A stretch of DNA of 64,000 nt. Origin: Methylobacterium sp. J-078 (GTDB taxonomy: Bacteria > Pseudomonadota > Alphaproteobacteria > Rhizobiales > Beijerinckiaceae). Each line of letters begins with the position of its first letter. Position 1 is the stretch's first letter. The notes below the pieces were generated by a model. It made no database searches and was not told the DNA's origin. It was given only the letters and a program-made list of their open reading frames with translations. A program made the translations under genes and the position numbers. The stretch spans positions 124,001 through 188,000 of the forward strand of contig NZ_JAKSYI010000060.1 in assembly GCF_022829285.1 (NCBI RefSeq), in the 5' to 3' direction. Positions 27,088 to 36,153 of the stretch are shown here, piece by piece.

Positions 27088-29235
27088 ATGGTCCGGGCGA
27101 CCGGCCGGCAGCGCGATCCGCGCGGGCCGGAAACGAGGGACGATCGACGTCACGTGACGAACCCGCGCGAAGCCTCTCCGGTGACGACGGCGCCGGACGC
27201 GGAGGGCTCGGCCTACGGGCCGGCCGCCCACGGCGTCGCGGACTGGCCCTTCGGCACGCCCGCCTCCGCGACGCCCTGGCCCGCCCTGCCCGGGGGTGCC
27301 CCCTGGCCGCGCGTGCGCATCCTCACCCCGGCCTGCCCGGACGCGCCGGGCCTCGCCGCCACCCGCGCCTCCGTCCACGGACAGGCCTATCCGAACCTGC
27401 GGCACGCGGTGGTGCCGCCCGGTGATTTGCAGCCGGCGGCGTGGGGCACTGAAGCCGATTTCGACGCCCTGATGGTCCTGCGGCCGGGGGACCTGCTGGC
27501 GCCGGGCGCCCTGGCGGCCCTCTGCCTGGAGATGACCCTGAGCGGGGCCGACCTCGTGGCGGGCCTGCGCCTCGTCTTCAGCGCGAAGCTCCTCGGCCTC
27601 GACGCCTGCGCGGCCCCCGCCGGTCCCCTGCGCGATCCCGCGCCGCCGGAGGGCGATCTCGCCCCCTTCACCGGGGGCGAGATCCTCCTGGCCCGCGCCT
27701 GCGTGGCGCGCGCCGGGGGGCTCGATCCGCGCGCGGCCCACCCGGTCGCCGCGCTCTGGCCGCGCCTGGCCGAACAGGGCGCGCGGCTCGCCCGCGTCGG
27801 GCGTCCGGTGCTGCTGCAGCACGCGCCCGGGGACGCGGTCGCGCCGATGCCGGTGGGCCTGCGCATCGCCAGCCTGACCGACCGGGGCTATGCCGGCGGT
27901 GCCGGCATCGGGCACCGCCGCCTCACAGATGCCCTGGCGCTGGCGGGCCACGCCGTCGCCCATCTCACCCTGGCGGCGGAATCGCCCCCCGCCGCCGCGG
28001 AATGGACCTCGGCTTTCCCCCGCACGGTGTCGGCAATCGAAGGCGGCGGGTTCGACTTGGTCCTGGCCGGAAACCTCCACGGCGCGACCCGCAGCCCCGC
28101 GATCCTCGAGGACCTCGGGCGGCGCGTGCCGGTGGCCGCCGTGCTCCACGACCTCTTTCCGCTGACCGGGCGCTGCGCCTTCCCGGGCGCCTGCCCGCTG
28201 ATCGATGCGGGATGCGACGCGCGCTGCCCCACGCCGGACGCCTATCCGCAGCTCGCGCCGAACCGGATCGCGCGCGCCTACGCGGACAAGCGCGCGGTCC
28301 TGGCCGGCCCCCACGCGCCACTGCTCCTGGCCAATTCCCACTGGACCGAGACGGTCGCGCGCCACCTCGCGCCGGCCGGCACCCGGGTCGGACGCATCGG
28401 CCTCGCCTTTCCGGCGGGCGTGTTCCGGCCCGGCGACCGCGCAGCCCTGCGGCGCGACCTCGGCCTGCCGGCGGACGACATCCTGGTGATGTTCGCCGCC
28501 GTGATCGCCGACGCACCCGGCAAGGGCGCGGCCGAACTCGCCGCGATCCTGCGGCGGATCGCCGAACCCGGGATCGGGTTCGTCGCCGTGGGGCGCCTCG
28601 ACGATCCGGGCGCGTTCGGCCTGCCCGGGCTCATCGCGGCGGGGCCGATCGGCGACGAGGACACCCTGGCGCGCTGGTACGGCGCTTGCGACCTCTACGT
28701 CACGGCGAGCCGCGACGAGACCCTCGGCCAGACCCCCGTGGAGGCCGCCCTCTGCGGCACCCCCACCCTGGCCTATCGCTCGACGGGCCTGACCACGGCG
28801 GTGATCGACGGCATTTCCGGACATCTGGTCGAGCCGGTGCCGGGCGCCCTGGAGGCCGCCCTGCGGGCCCTGATCGCCGACGCACCGGCGCGGGCCCGCC
28901 TTGGCGCCCTCGGGCGGATCGCCGTCGAGGGCCGCCATTCCCACGCGGCGGCGGTGATGCAGCTCAACGACGTCCTGGTGGCGCACGGCCTGCGGCCGGC
29001 GGGCGCCGGGACCGGGCGCATCCGCTTCCGCCCCGAGATGCTCGCGCACTTCGCCATGGCGCGGGAGCGCGCACCCGGGCGCGGCGGCACGGTCCCGGGC
29101 CCCTCCGGCCCGGCGATCCGCGCCGCGCGCCGGCTGAAGCAGGCTCTCATCGGGCGTGGCATGCCGCTCTGGCTGCGCCGGGGACTCTACCGCGCCGCCC
29201 GCCTGCGCGCCGGGCTTCGGCGGAGCGCGCCATGA
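27088..29235 (+). CDS. Two-domain glycosyltransferase (degenerate GT-A-like plus WcaC-like GT-B)
   Basis: Up to 715 residues. The first 260 resemble a GT2-type fold ('RVRILTPACPDAPGLAATRA', 'DALMVLRPGDLLAPGAL', 'GGEILLARACVARAGGLDPR') but lack an obvious D-x-D. The rest is a GT4-like GT-B domain with a Cys-rich segment 'VLHDLFPLTGRCAFPGACPL' then 'GCDARCPTPDAYPQLAP', as in WcaC-type enzymes. The donor-site motif is 'ASRDETLGQTPVEAALCGTP'. It probably adds a sugar to a surface polysaccharide. Start uncertain: ATG 27088, GTG 27154 and GTG 27181 are all possible, none with a strong binding site. Its stop overlaps the next gene (ATGA). Confidence 0.82.
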   Translation: MVRATGRQRDPRGPETRDDRRHVTNPREASPVTTAPDAEGSAYGPAAHGVADWPFGTPASATPWPALPGGAPWPRVRILTPACPDAPGLAATRASVHGQAYPNLRHAVVPPGDLQPAAWGTEADFDALMVLRPGDLLAPGALAALCLEMTLSGADLVAGLRLVFSAKLLGLDACAAPAGPLRDPAPPEGDLAPFTGGEILLARACVARAGGLDPRAAHPVAALWPRLAEQGARLARVGRPVLLQHAPGDAVAPMPVGLRIASLTDRGYAGGAGIGHRRLTDALALAGHAVAHLTLAAESPPAAAEWTSAFPRTVSAIEGGGFDLVLAGNLHGATRSPAILEDLGRRVPVAAVLHDLFPLTGRCAFPGACPLIDAGCDARCPTPDAYPQLAPNRIARAYADKRAVLAGPHAPLLLANSHWTETVARHLAPAGTRVGRIGLAFPAGVFRPGDRAALRRDLGLPADDILVMFAAVIADAPGKGAAELAAILRRIAEPGIGFVAVGRLDDPGAFGLPGLIAAGPIGDEDTLARWYGACDLYVTASRDETLGQTPVEAALCGTPTLAYRSTGLTTAVIDGISGHLVEPVPGALEAALRALIADAPARARLGALGRIAVEGRHSHAAAVMQLNDVLVAHGLRPAGAGTGRIRFRPEMLAHFAMARERAPGRGGTVPGPSGPAIRAARRLKQALIGRGMPLWLRRGLYRAARLRAGLRRSAP

Positions 29236-30341
29236 CGGCCGCCAGCCCCCCGGGCCCGCGCCGGATCTACGTCGACCACACCCATCTGCACGGCCCCGTC
29301 ACTGGCATCGAGCGGGTGGCGATCGACCTGTTCGGGCCGGAGCGCCTGAGCCCCCACGCCGTCGTACCCGTCCGTTCGCGAAGCGTGGCGCGCATGATCC
29401 TGGCCCAGCAGATCGGCCTGCCCCTGCGCCTGCTCGGCGACCGCCGGGCGCTGGCGATCTTCCCCGGGTTTCCGCCCGGGCCGATCGCGACGCTGCTGGG
29501 GACACGCTGCATCGCCTACATCCACGACACGTTCCTCCTCGACCGCCCGCAGGACCTCAACTGGAAGAGCCGGCTCTACATGGTGCCGAGCTTCGCCTTC
29601 GCGATGCGGTTCGGCCGCTGCTTCCTCGTCAATTCCCGCACCACCGGCACGGCCCTGCGCGCGCTCTGCGCGCCCGACGCCCTGGTGGCTCTCCTCCGGC
29701 CGGGGGTGCGCGACGTCTTCGGCCTCGGCGACCTGTCCCCGCCGACGCCCCGCCCGGGCGAACCGCTCCGGCTCCTGGCCATCGGCACGATCGAGCCGCG
29801 CAAGGACTATCCGGCCGCCATCGCCATCGTGGCCGCCCTCAACGCGGCGGGCGTGCCCGCGGAATTGCACGTGGTCGGGCGCGTCGGATGGGGACGCCAC
29901 GCCTTCCTGTCGGCGCCGCCGCCTTTTCTTACCCTGCACGGCTACCTCGCGGACGCGGAACTGCGCAGGCTCGTCGAGCGCTGCCACCTCCTCATCTCGA
30001 CCTCGAAGGCGGAAGGCCTCGGCCTGCCCCTGCTGGAGGTGCAGCACGGCGGCCTGCCCGTTGCCGCCCCGCACGGGCCCGTCTTCGCCGAGGTGCTCGG
30101 TGCATCCGGCCTCTTCATCGATCCGGCAGACCCCGCGCGCGCCGCCGCGGCGATCCGGGATTGGGTCGCGCGGAGCGCCTTCGCGGCGGCCCCGGCCGCC
30201 GCGCGGGCGAACGTCGCGCGCTGGAACGCCCTGGCCGGCGCCGATGCGGAGCGCTTCGCCCGCTTCCTGGCGATCGGCCGGGCGGCCTATGCGGAGGCCG
30301 ACGCGACCGTCGCCGCGCCCCACTCCGCCGGGCCGGCGTGA
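29232..30341 (+). CDS. GT4-family glycosyltransferase
   Basis: A 369-residue GT-B glycosyltransferase. The N-terminus 'IYVDHTHLHGPVTGIERVAI' and 'RCIAYIHDTFLL' match the acceptor domain of mannosyltransferase-like GT4 proteins. 'LLAIGTIEPRKDYPAAIAIV' begins the donor domain and 'ISTSKAEGLGLPLLEVQHGG' is the E-x7-E motif. It is translationally coupled to the preceding glycosyltransferase. The sugar specificity cannot be read from the sequence. Confidence 0.88.
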   Translation: MTAASPPGPRRIYVDHTHLHGPVTGIERVAIDLFGPERLSPHAVVPVRSRSVARMILAQQIGLPLRLLGDRRALAIFPGFPPGPIATLLGTRCIAYIHDTFLLDRPQDLNWKSRLYMVPSFAFAMRFGRCFLVNSRTTGTALRALCAPDALVALLRPGVRDVFGLGDLSPPTPRPGEPLRLLAIGTIEPRKDYPAAIAIVAALNAAGVPAELHVVGRVGWGRHAFLSAPPPFLTLHGYLADAELRRLVERCHLLISTSKAEGLGLPLLEVQHGGLPVAAPHGPVFAEVLGASGLFIDPADPARAAAAIRDWVARSAFAAAPAAARANVARWNALAGADAERFARFLAIGRAAYAEADATVAAPHSAGPA

Positions 30342-30557
30342 GAGCCAAAACATCAAGCAGGGGGCGGACTGCGATCACCGGTGGACGCGCCAATCCGCCG
30401 ACTTGGCATGCCAGGTGCGACCTTTAACACATCGGTAACGATCCCTGCCGTTCCGGTCCCGGTTTGATACGGATGGCGCTGCGGAACGGGACAGGTGCAT
30501 TCAGGGTGGTACTCGGTCCGCGCCGGTGGCGGGTGGTCGAGGCGGGAGACGACACAG

Positions 30558-32033
30558 ATGTTCGACTTCGGAAGCCCCGTCGGCGGCGAACCGGTCCTGA
30601 TGGGGAAACGCGAGGCCCCCCTCGACGGCGGGGCGATCCTGCGGCGCCTTTGGCGCGGCAGCGCGTACATCCTACTCGGCGGCCTCGTCACGGTGGCCCT
30701 GGCGGTGGTGCTGCTCAACCTCGCGCGTCCGAACTACACCGCGAACACGCAGATCCTGGTCGACCCGGCCGACCTGCCGGTGATCGCCAACGACCTCAGC
30801 AACCGGCAGCCGCAGGCGGATAGCGGCGTCTCCATCGCGGAGAGCCAGGCACGCGTCGTCCAGTCCGACAACGTCCTGCGCCGGGTCGTGGAACGGCTCG
30901 ACCTCGCCGACGACGAGGAGTTCGTCGTCCCCCCCTCGACCAATCCGCTGATCGTCCGGCTCAAGGCCCTCCTCGGCATGGAACCCCCGGCCGCGAGCCG
31001 CGATCCCGTCAACCTCGCCCTCGACACCCTGCGCCTGAAGCTCGGCGTGCGCCGGGCCGAGCGCACCTTCGTCATCGACATCTTCGTCCAGACCTGGGAT
31101 CCGGAGAAATCCGCCCGGATCGCGAACGCCATCGCGGAGGCCTACCTCGCCGAGGAGGCGGGCGCGCGGGCCGAGACGGCGCGGCGCGCCTCGGAGGCGC
31201 TCTCCGGCCGCCTCGCCGGCCTGCGCCAGGCGGTGGAGCAGGCGGAGCGCAAGGTGCAGCAGTACCGGGAGACGAACAAGCTCGTGACCACGAGCGGGCG
31301 CCTCCTCAGCGACCAGCAGCTCAGCGACCTCAACCAGCAGCTCGTCACCGCCAACCTGCGCACCGCGGATGCCCGGTCCCGCCTCGAACAGGCCAGGCGC
31401 ATGCGGACCGGCGAGGCCGGCACGGCCCTGCCCGAGATGCTGCAATCCCTGGAGATGCAGAACCTGCGGCAGCAATACGCCGCGCTCTCCCGCAACACCG
31501 CCGAACTCGCCACCCGCCTCGGCGAGCGCCACCCCGCCATGGCCGAGCAGTACGCCCAGCAGCGCGACCTCCAGCGCCTGATCCAGCGCGAGAAGGAGCG
31601 GATCATCGACACCTCGCAGAAGGATTACGACCGCGCGGTGGCGAGCGAGGCCGCCGTCAGCCGGAGCCTGGAGCGGGCCAAGACCGAGACCGCCGGCAAC
31701 GACCGGGCCAATGTCGGCCTGCGCGAACTGGAGCGCGAGGTGGAATCCCGCCGCTCCGTCTACGAGACCTTCCTGCGCCGCTCGCGCGAGACCAACGAGC
31801 AGGAGCGCCTCAACAGCTCCAACGTGCGCGTGATCTCCTCGGCGACGCCGCCGCGGCTGCGCACCTGGCCGCCCTCGCCGAAGGTGGTCCTGCCGGTCGC
31901 GCTGCTGCTGGGGCTCGGCCTCGGGGCCGCCATCGCCCTGGCGCGCGGCGCCCGGCGCGACCGCCGCCGCGCCGTCCCCCCGGGCGCCGCTCCCCTACCG
32001 GGCGCGCGCAGCTTCCGTGCCGTCGATGCCTGA
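30558..32033 (+). CDS. Wzz/GumC-type polysaccharide chain-length and export protein
   Basis: A 491-residue polysaccharide co-polymerase. A cytoplasmic N-terminus precedes a membrane helix ('SAYILLGGLVTVALAVVLL'). It is followed by the Wzz signature ('NYTANTQILVDP'), a long coiled coil from about 200 to 400, a GNVR-type region ('VGLRELEREVESRRSVYETF') and a second membrane helix ('VVLPVALLLGLGLGAAIALA'). No tyrosine-kinase domain follows, unlike fused Wzc proteins. The ATG at 30558 has a GGGAGA binding site. A 216-base spacer after the glycosyltransferases suggests its own promoter. Confidence 0.9.
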   Translation: MFDFGSPVGGEPVLMGKREAPLDGGAILRRLWRGSAYILLGGLVTVALAVVLLNLARPNYTANTQILVDPADLPVIANDLSNRQPQADSGVSIAESQARVVQSDNVLRRVVERLDLADDEEFVVPPSTNPLIVRLKALLGMEPPAASRDPVNLALDTLRLKLGVRRAERTFVIDIFVQTWDPEKSARIANAIAEAYLAEEAGARAETARRASEALSGRLAGLRQAVEQAERKVQQYRETNKLVTTSGRLLSDQQLSDLNQQLVTANLRTADARSRLEQARRMRTGEAGTALPEMLQSLEMQNLRQQYAALSRNTAELATRLGERHPAMAEQYAQQRDLQRLIQREKERIIDTSQKDYDRAVASEAAVSRSLERAKTETAGNDRANVGLRELEREVESRRSVYETFLRRSRETNEQERLNSSNVRVISSATPPRLRTWPPSPKVVLPVALLLGLGLGAAIALARGARRDRRRAVPPGAAPLPGARSFRAVDA

Positions 32034-32181
32034 GCCAGGGACCGCCCTCTCGGACGTATCGACGCCTTCTTCGGAACTTCGCCCGCGCGAGCCGGGTCGT
32101 TCCCAAAGCGCGACCCGCGCCGGGATCGGATCCGCATCCGGCCTCCTCGGCGACACGCCCCACCCGGCAGGCGAGACCCGC

Positions 32182-32994
32182 ATGAACGTTCGCTTGTTCG
32201 ACATCGCCTTCACGCCGGGGAGCGCCGCCGACATTCTGAGCTTCGCCGCCGCCCAGCCGGCGACACGGCCCCGCCTCATCGTCACGGCGAACCTCGATCA
32301 CGTCGTCACCCTCACGGAGAACGCGGCCTTCCGGGAGGCCTATGACGGCGCCGTCGCCCGCACCCTCGACGGCATGCCCCTGGTCTGGCTCGCCCGCCTG
32401 CGGGGCGCGCGGTCGGCCAGGCGCGTCACGGGGCACGATCTCGTCGCGGCGGCCCTCGCGCCGCCCTGGCCCGCCGGGCAGCGGCTCTACCTCGTCTGCG
32501 CCACCGAGGCCGTGGGTCGCCACCTGACCGAGCGCCTCGTCGCGGCGGGCATCGGCCGCCAGGCCATCGCCACGACGGTGCCGCCCTACGGTTTCGAGGC
32601 CGACGAGGCCTACAGCCGCGCCCTGTCCGAGGCCGTGCGGGCGCACGGCACCACGCTCCTCGTCCTGGGCGTCGGTGCGCCGCGCTCAGAGATCTGGGTC
32701 GACCGCCAGGGGGCGGCACTCGGCGCGCCCGTGGTGCTCGCCGTCGGCGAGGCCATGAACGTGGCCGCCGGCCTCGTGCCGCGCGCGCCGGTCTTCCTGC
32801 AGCGGGCGGGGCTGGAATGGTTCTTCCGCTTCCTGCACGCCCCGCGGCGGCTGTTTCGCCGCTACTTCGTGCGATCCTGGCGGCTGGTCGGGATTGGCAT
32901 CCGGGCGTTCCGGAACGGCGCAAGCAAACCCGCCGACGCCGCGCCCCTCGGCCCGGTCGGTGCCCGGGCCCGGAGCAATCCGGATTCCTGCTGA
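32182..32994 (+). CDS. WecG/TagA/CpsF-family glycosyltransferase (GT26)
   Basis: A 270-residue enzyme of the GT26 family, which transfers a sugar to a lipid-linked intermediate in polysaccharide synthesis. Conserved blocks are 'IVTANLDHVVTLTENAAFRE', 'ARTLDGMPLVWLARL', 'LLVLGVGAPRSEIWVDRQ' and 'RAPVFLQRAGLEWFFRFLHA', ending in the 'RRLFRRYFVRSW' basic patch that associates with the membrane. An open frame continues upstream to 32017, but the ATG at 32182 (GGCGAGA site) begins the conserved region. It follows the chain-length gene on the same strand. Confidence 0.9.
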   Translation: MNVRLFDIAFTPGSAADILSFAAAQPATRPRLIVTANLDHVVTLTENAAFREAYDGAVARTLDGMPLVWLARLRGARSARRVTGHDLVAAALAPPWPAGQRLYLVCATEAVGRHLTERLVAAGIGRQAIATTVPPYGFEADEAYSRALSEAVRAHGTTLLVLGVGAPRSEIWVDRQGAALGAPVVLAVGEAMNVAAGLVPRAPVFLQRAGLEWFFRFLHAPRRLFRRYFVRSWRLVGIGIRAFRNGASKPADAAPLGPVGARARSNPDSC

Positions 32995-33005
32995 GTTCGC
33001 GTGCC

Positions 33006-33578
33006 TCACGCTCCGGAGAACAGCTCCGGCCGGCGCAGCCGGAGGGTGAGGAGGAGGACCAGGGTCTTCAGATCGGTGATCTCGCCCCGATCGCTCATGG
33101 CAGCGAGATCGGCCAGCGGCATCTCGTGCACGGTGATGTCCTCGTTCTCGCTCGTCAGGCCGCCACCGGTGCCGATCCGGTCGGCCGCCGCGTAGGCAGC
33201 GAGGAACAGGTCCATCTGCTCCGTCGAGATCCCCGGCATGCTCCAGCCGCAGGTGACGGGCTCCAGGACGCCGAGGCGCAGGCCGGTCTCCTCGAAAGCC
33301 TCGCGGCGGGCGCCCTCCTCCGGCTCGGATTCGTCGAGGAGACCCGCCGGCACTTCGAGGACGCTGGCGATGCCCGCCGCGTAGAGGGCCGGAGCCCGGA
33401 ACTGCTCGACGAGGAGCGCGACCCGGCGGTCCGGGTCGTAGGGCAGGACCGCCACGGCGCGTCCGTGATCCTCGATCTCGCGCGCGAGCCGGGTGCCGTC
33501 CGCCATCGTCACTTCCGCGACGAGGAACCGGCTCCAGCCGTCATGCACGATCCGGGTGCCCCGGATGATGGGCGCCAT
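33006..33578 (-). CDS. Nudix hydrolase (ADP-ribose pyrophosphatase-like)
   Basis: A 190-residue Nudix protein. The box runs 'GLLDESEPEEGARREAFEET' at about residues 78-97 and contains the R-E-x-x-E-E core that binds metal. 'VALLVEQFRAPALYA' and 'LEVPAGLLDE' are shared with NudF/ADP-ribose diphosphatases acting on nucleoside diphosphate sugars. It is convergent with the GT26 gene, ending 11 bases from it. The exact substrate is unknown. Confidence 0.87.
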   Translation of the reverse strand: MAPIIRGTRIVHDGWSRFLVAEVTMADGTRLAREIEDHGRAVAVLPYDPDRRVALLVEQFRAPALYAAGIASVLEVPAGLLDESEPEEGARREAFEETGLRLGVLEPVTCGWSMPGISTEQMDLFLAAYAAADRIGTGGGLTSENEDITVHEMPLADLAAMSDRGEITDLKTLVLLLTLRLRRPELFSGA

Positions 33579-33650
33579 GCTGTTCTCCCCTCGGCGGGCC
33601 GCTCGCGGAGAGCAGCCAAGTCGAGGGCGATCTAGCAGCGGCTTGTCGCA

Positions 33651-33932
33651 TCAATGAGGCGGCACCTGCGGGATTTCGGCCACGCCCTCGCGGATTGTGC
33701 CCTTGCGGATCGTGAAGGACAGGCCGTGCGATCCGCGCTCCTGGCGCACCAGTGCGTCACCCGCCTCGCGCACGAGATTGGGAATGTCGATGGCGGCCAT
33801 CGGATCGGTGCAGATCACGGTGAGGAGGCTGCCCGGAGCCATTCCGCGCAGCGCCTTGGCGGTGCGCAGGACGGGCAGCGGGCACTTCAGGCCGCTGAGA
33901 TCGAGATGGGTGATCGCGCCGTCATCCTGCAC
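33651..33932 (-). CDS. tusA: TusA-family sulfurtransferase
   Basis: A 93-residue TusA-like protein. The active Cys lies in 'LDLSGLKCPLPVLRTAK' (Cys-Pro-x-Pro motif), followed by 'PGSLLTVICTDPMAAIDIPN' and a C-terminal beta strand. TusA proteins carry a persulfide for tRNA thiolation or molybdenum cofactor sulfur transfer. The window also encodes a molybdenum oxidoreductase (IorAB), but these genes are far apart. It lies 72 bases upstream of the Nudix gene on the same strand. Confidence 0.85.
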   Translation of the reverse strand: MQDDGAITHLDLSGLKCPLPVLRTAKALRGMAPGSLLTVICTDPMAAIDIPNLVREAGDALVRQERGSHGLSFTIRKGTIREGVAEIPQVPPH

Positions 33933-34053
33933 CGGGCACCTCCCGCGTGTCGCAGCCGAACCGACTGCGTGTCGCCGGCGGACGGTCTACAGGGCCTGAC
34001 CGAAAAAATCCCGCCCCCGGGCGAGGCCGGAAGCGGGATACGGACGGGGCGTC

Positions 34054-34076
34054 GCGGGTGCCGGGGAGGCACCCGC
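34054..34076 (-). terminator. Hairpin after the Gly/Tyr-rich gene
   Basis: A perfect 9-base stem (GCGGGTGCC at 34054-34062, GGCACCCGC at 34068-34076) with a 5-base loop lies just beyond the stop of the minus-strand gene ending at 34087. It has no clear T-run, so it is only a probable terminator. Confidence 0.4.
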
Positions 34077-34086
34077 CACAGGGTTC

Positions 34087-34515
34087 TCAGTAACCGTAGC
34101 CGTAGGCGGGGTAGCCGTACCCGTAGGCCGGGGCGCTGTAGTAGCCGTAGGCGGGTGCGCCATAGCCGTAGCCGCCGCCGTACCCGACGCCGGCATAGCC
34201 ACCGTCGTAGTAGCCGTAGCGGGGCGCCTGGCTGGCCGCGATGGCGCCGCCGATGATGCCGAGGGCCGCGCCGGCCGCGAGGGCGCCGCCGACGCCGGGA
34301 CCGCGGCGGTAGCCGCCGTAATAGCCACGGCCGTAACCGCGGCCATAGCCGTATCCGTATCCGCGGTAGCGGACGTTCTCGACGCTGGCGTTACCGCCGG
34401 CGACCTGGGCCGCGTTCAGGGCGGGCATCGGCGCGGCCTGGGCCGCGGTGAAGGAACCGGCCGACAGACCGACGGCGGTGGTTCCGGCGAGAGCGAGGGA
34501 CAAGATGCGCGACAT
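34087..34515 (-). CDS. Exported Gly/Tyr-rich low-complexity protein
   Basis: A 142-residue protein with a signal peptide ('MSRILSLALAGTTAVGLSAG', cleaved near 'AAQA'). Most of the mature part is built from Tyr-Gly repeats ('YRGYGYGYGRGYGRGYYGGY'), plus a hydrophobic glycine-zipper-like segment 'GVGGALAAGAALGIIGGAIA' near the middle. It is similar in style to small envelope proteins common in Methylobacterium and Bradyrhizobium; the function is unknown. The ATG at 34515 follows a GGAG site, which is why it was preferred to the in-frame ATG 18 bases upstream. Confidence 0.75.
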   Translation of the reverse strand: MSRILSLALAGTTAVGLSAGSFTAAQAAPMPALNAAQVAGGNASVENVRYRGYGYGYGRGYGRGYYGGYRRGPGVGGALAAGAALGIIGGAIAASQAPRYGYYDGGYAGVGYGGGYGYGAPAYGYYSAPAYGYGYPAYGYGY

Positions 34516-34661
34516 GCGAGCGTTCTCCGTCACAGGGTTGAATCACCCTGGAAACGGCAGAGGTGGCGATCCGTTCCCGGACTGCCACTGTCAAGCCATT
34601 CGCCCTCGTGTGGCCGAACACATGCGAGGGTGGCGGCCCGGGCGGAAGCCATGCGGCCCGG

Positions 34662-36029
34662 TCAGAAAACGCACTGGGTGAAGGCCGGCTCCACCGAGCG
34701 CTGCCAGGCGCCCTCGTAATCCGCGAGGCGCTCCTCCGCGAGGGAGCGGCCGGCGGCCACGATGGCTTCGAGGGGCTGGAGGTACTGCGTCTCGTCGCGC
34801 CCCTGGGCGTCCCGGCGGCCGCGCGCTGCGAGCCCGGTGCGGGCGATGGCCAGGGCCTCGGCCGCCACGGCGCCGAGGGGGCGCCCGGCGATGCGGGCGG
34901 CGAGGCCGAGGCGCGGGACCGTGGCGCGCAGGTTTTCCCGGTCGCAGGCGTTCCAGCCCTTGGCGATGTCCCAGGCGGCCGCGAGGGCCGAGGGCTCGTA
35001 GAGCAGGCCGACCCAGAAGGCGGCCTGCGCGGCGATCATCGCGGGACCGCCCACATCGGCACCGCGCATCTCGAGGAAGCGCTTGAGGCGGACCTCCGGA
35101 AAGGCGGTGGAGGCGTGGTTGGCCCAGTCCGAAACCGTGGCGCGCTCGCCCGGCAGGGCGGCGAGGCGCCCGTCCATCAGGTCGCGGAAGGAGGCGCCGG
35201 ACACGTCGTGGTAGGTCTCGCCCCGCTTGACGAAGTACATCGGCATGTCGAGCAGCCAGTCGGCATAGGCCTCGTAGCCGAAGCCCGGCTCGAAGGCGCG
35301 CGGCAGCATGCCGGTGCGGTCCGGATCGGTGTCGCGCCAGATCTCGGAGCGGCGCGAGAGGAAACCGTTGGGGCGCCCGTCGGTGAAGGGCGAGTTGGCG
35401 AAGAGCGCCGTGGCCACGGGCTGGAGCGCCAGGGCGACGCGCATCTTGGCGACCATGTCGGCCTCCGAGGCGAAATCGAGGTTCACCTGCACGGTGGCGG
35501 TGCGGAGCATCATGTCGAGGCCGAGGGTGCCGACCTTCGGCATGTAGCCCGCCATGATCTTGTAGCGGCTCTTTGGCATCACCGGCGTCTCTTCCCGGGT
35601 CCATTTCGGGCTCATGCCGAGGTCGAGGAAGCCGATGCCGAGGGGATCGGCGACGCGGGCGGTGGCGTCGAGATGCGTGCGCAGCTCGGCCGCCGTCGCG
35701 TGGATGTCGGGCAGGGGCGCGCCCGAGAGCTCGAACTGTCCGCCGGGCTCCAGGGAGATCGCGCCCCCCTCGGCACCGGCGAGGCCGATCAGGTGCCCTG
35801 CATCCTCGATGGCCTCCCAGCCGGTGTCGCGGGCCAGCCCTTCGAGGAGGGCGCGGATGCCGTTCGGACCCGCATACGGCACCGGACGGTGGCCCTCGCG
35901 GTAGAACGGCACCTTCTCGTGCTCGGTGCCGATGGCGAAGCGCGCGCGCGGCTTCTCGCCCTCGGCGAACCACGCGATGAGTTCGTCCCGGGTGGTCAGG
36001 GGCGTCGTGTCGGACGTATCGCGCGCCAT
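34662..36029 (-). CDS. gshA: Glutamate-cysteine ligase (plant/alphaproteobacterial type)
   Basis: A 455-residue ligase that joins glutamate and cysteine with ATP, the first step of glutathione synthesis. Conserved blocks are 'FAIGTEHEKVPFYREGHRPV', 'GGAISLEPGGQFELSGAPL', 'MMLRTATVQVNLDFASEADM' and 'RRSEIWRDTDPDRTGMLPRA', typical of the GCS2 proteobacterial and plant class. Length matches the family (about 455). The ATG at 36029 (GAGG site upstream) is favoured over an upstream start whose extra codons are not conserved. Its product is the likely substrate source for the gamma-glutamyltransferases, though these are separate loci. Confidence 0.93.
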   Translation of the reverse strand: MARDTSDTTPLTTRDELIAWFAEGEKPRARFAIGTEHEKVPFYREGHRPVPYAGPNGIRALLEGLARDTGWEAIEDAGHLIGLAGAEGGAISLEPGGQFELSGAPLPDIHATAAELRTHLDATARVADPLGIGFLDLGMSPKWTREETPVMPKSRYKIMAGYMPKVGTLGLDMMLRTATVQVNLDFASEADMVAKMRVALALQPVATALFANSPFTDGRPNGFLSRRSEIWRDTDPDRTGMLPRAFEPGFGYEAYADWLLDMPMYFVKRGETYHDVSGASFRDLMDGRLAALPGERATVSDWANHASTAFPEVRLKRFLEMRGADVGGPAMIAAQAAFWVGLLYEPSALAAAWDIAKGWNACDRENLRATVPRLGLAARIAGRPLGAVAAEALAIARTGLAARGRRDAQGRDETQYLQPLEAIVAAGRSLAEERLADYEGAWQRSVEPAFTQCVF

Positions 36030-36153
36030 GCGCTGCCTCGTGCAGAAGGTCGTACGGAGGAGAGGCGCACCGGACCGCAGCGGCGTGGCCCCTGTCGGGA
36101 TATCGTGCCTCATAGGCCAGGGAACCGGCGCGAACAACGCGCCACACCGCCTC

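Noticed and set aside
34087..34515. Possible CRISPR or tandem repeat in the Tyr/Gly coding region
   Set aside because: The short GC-rich repetition reflects Tyr-Gly codons of a real exported protein; there are no regular spacers.
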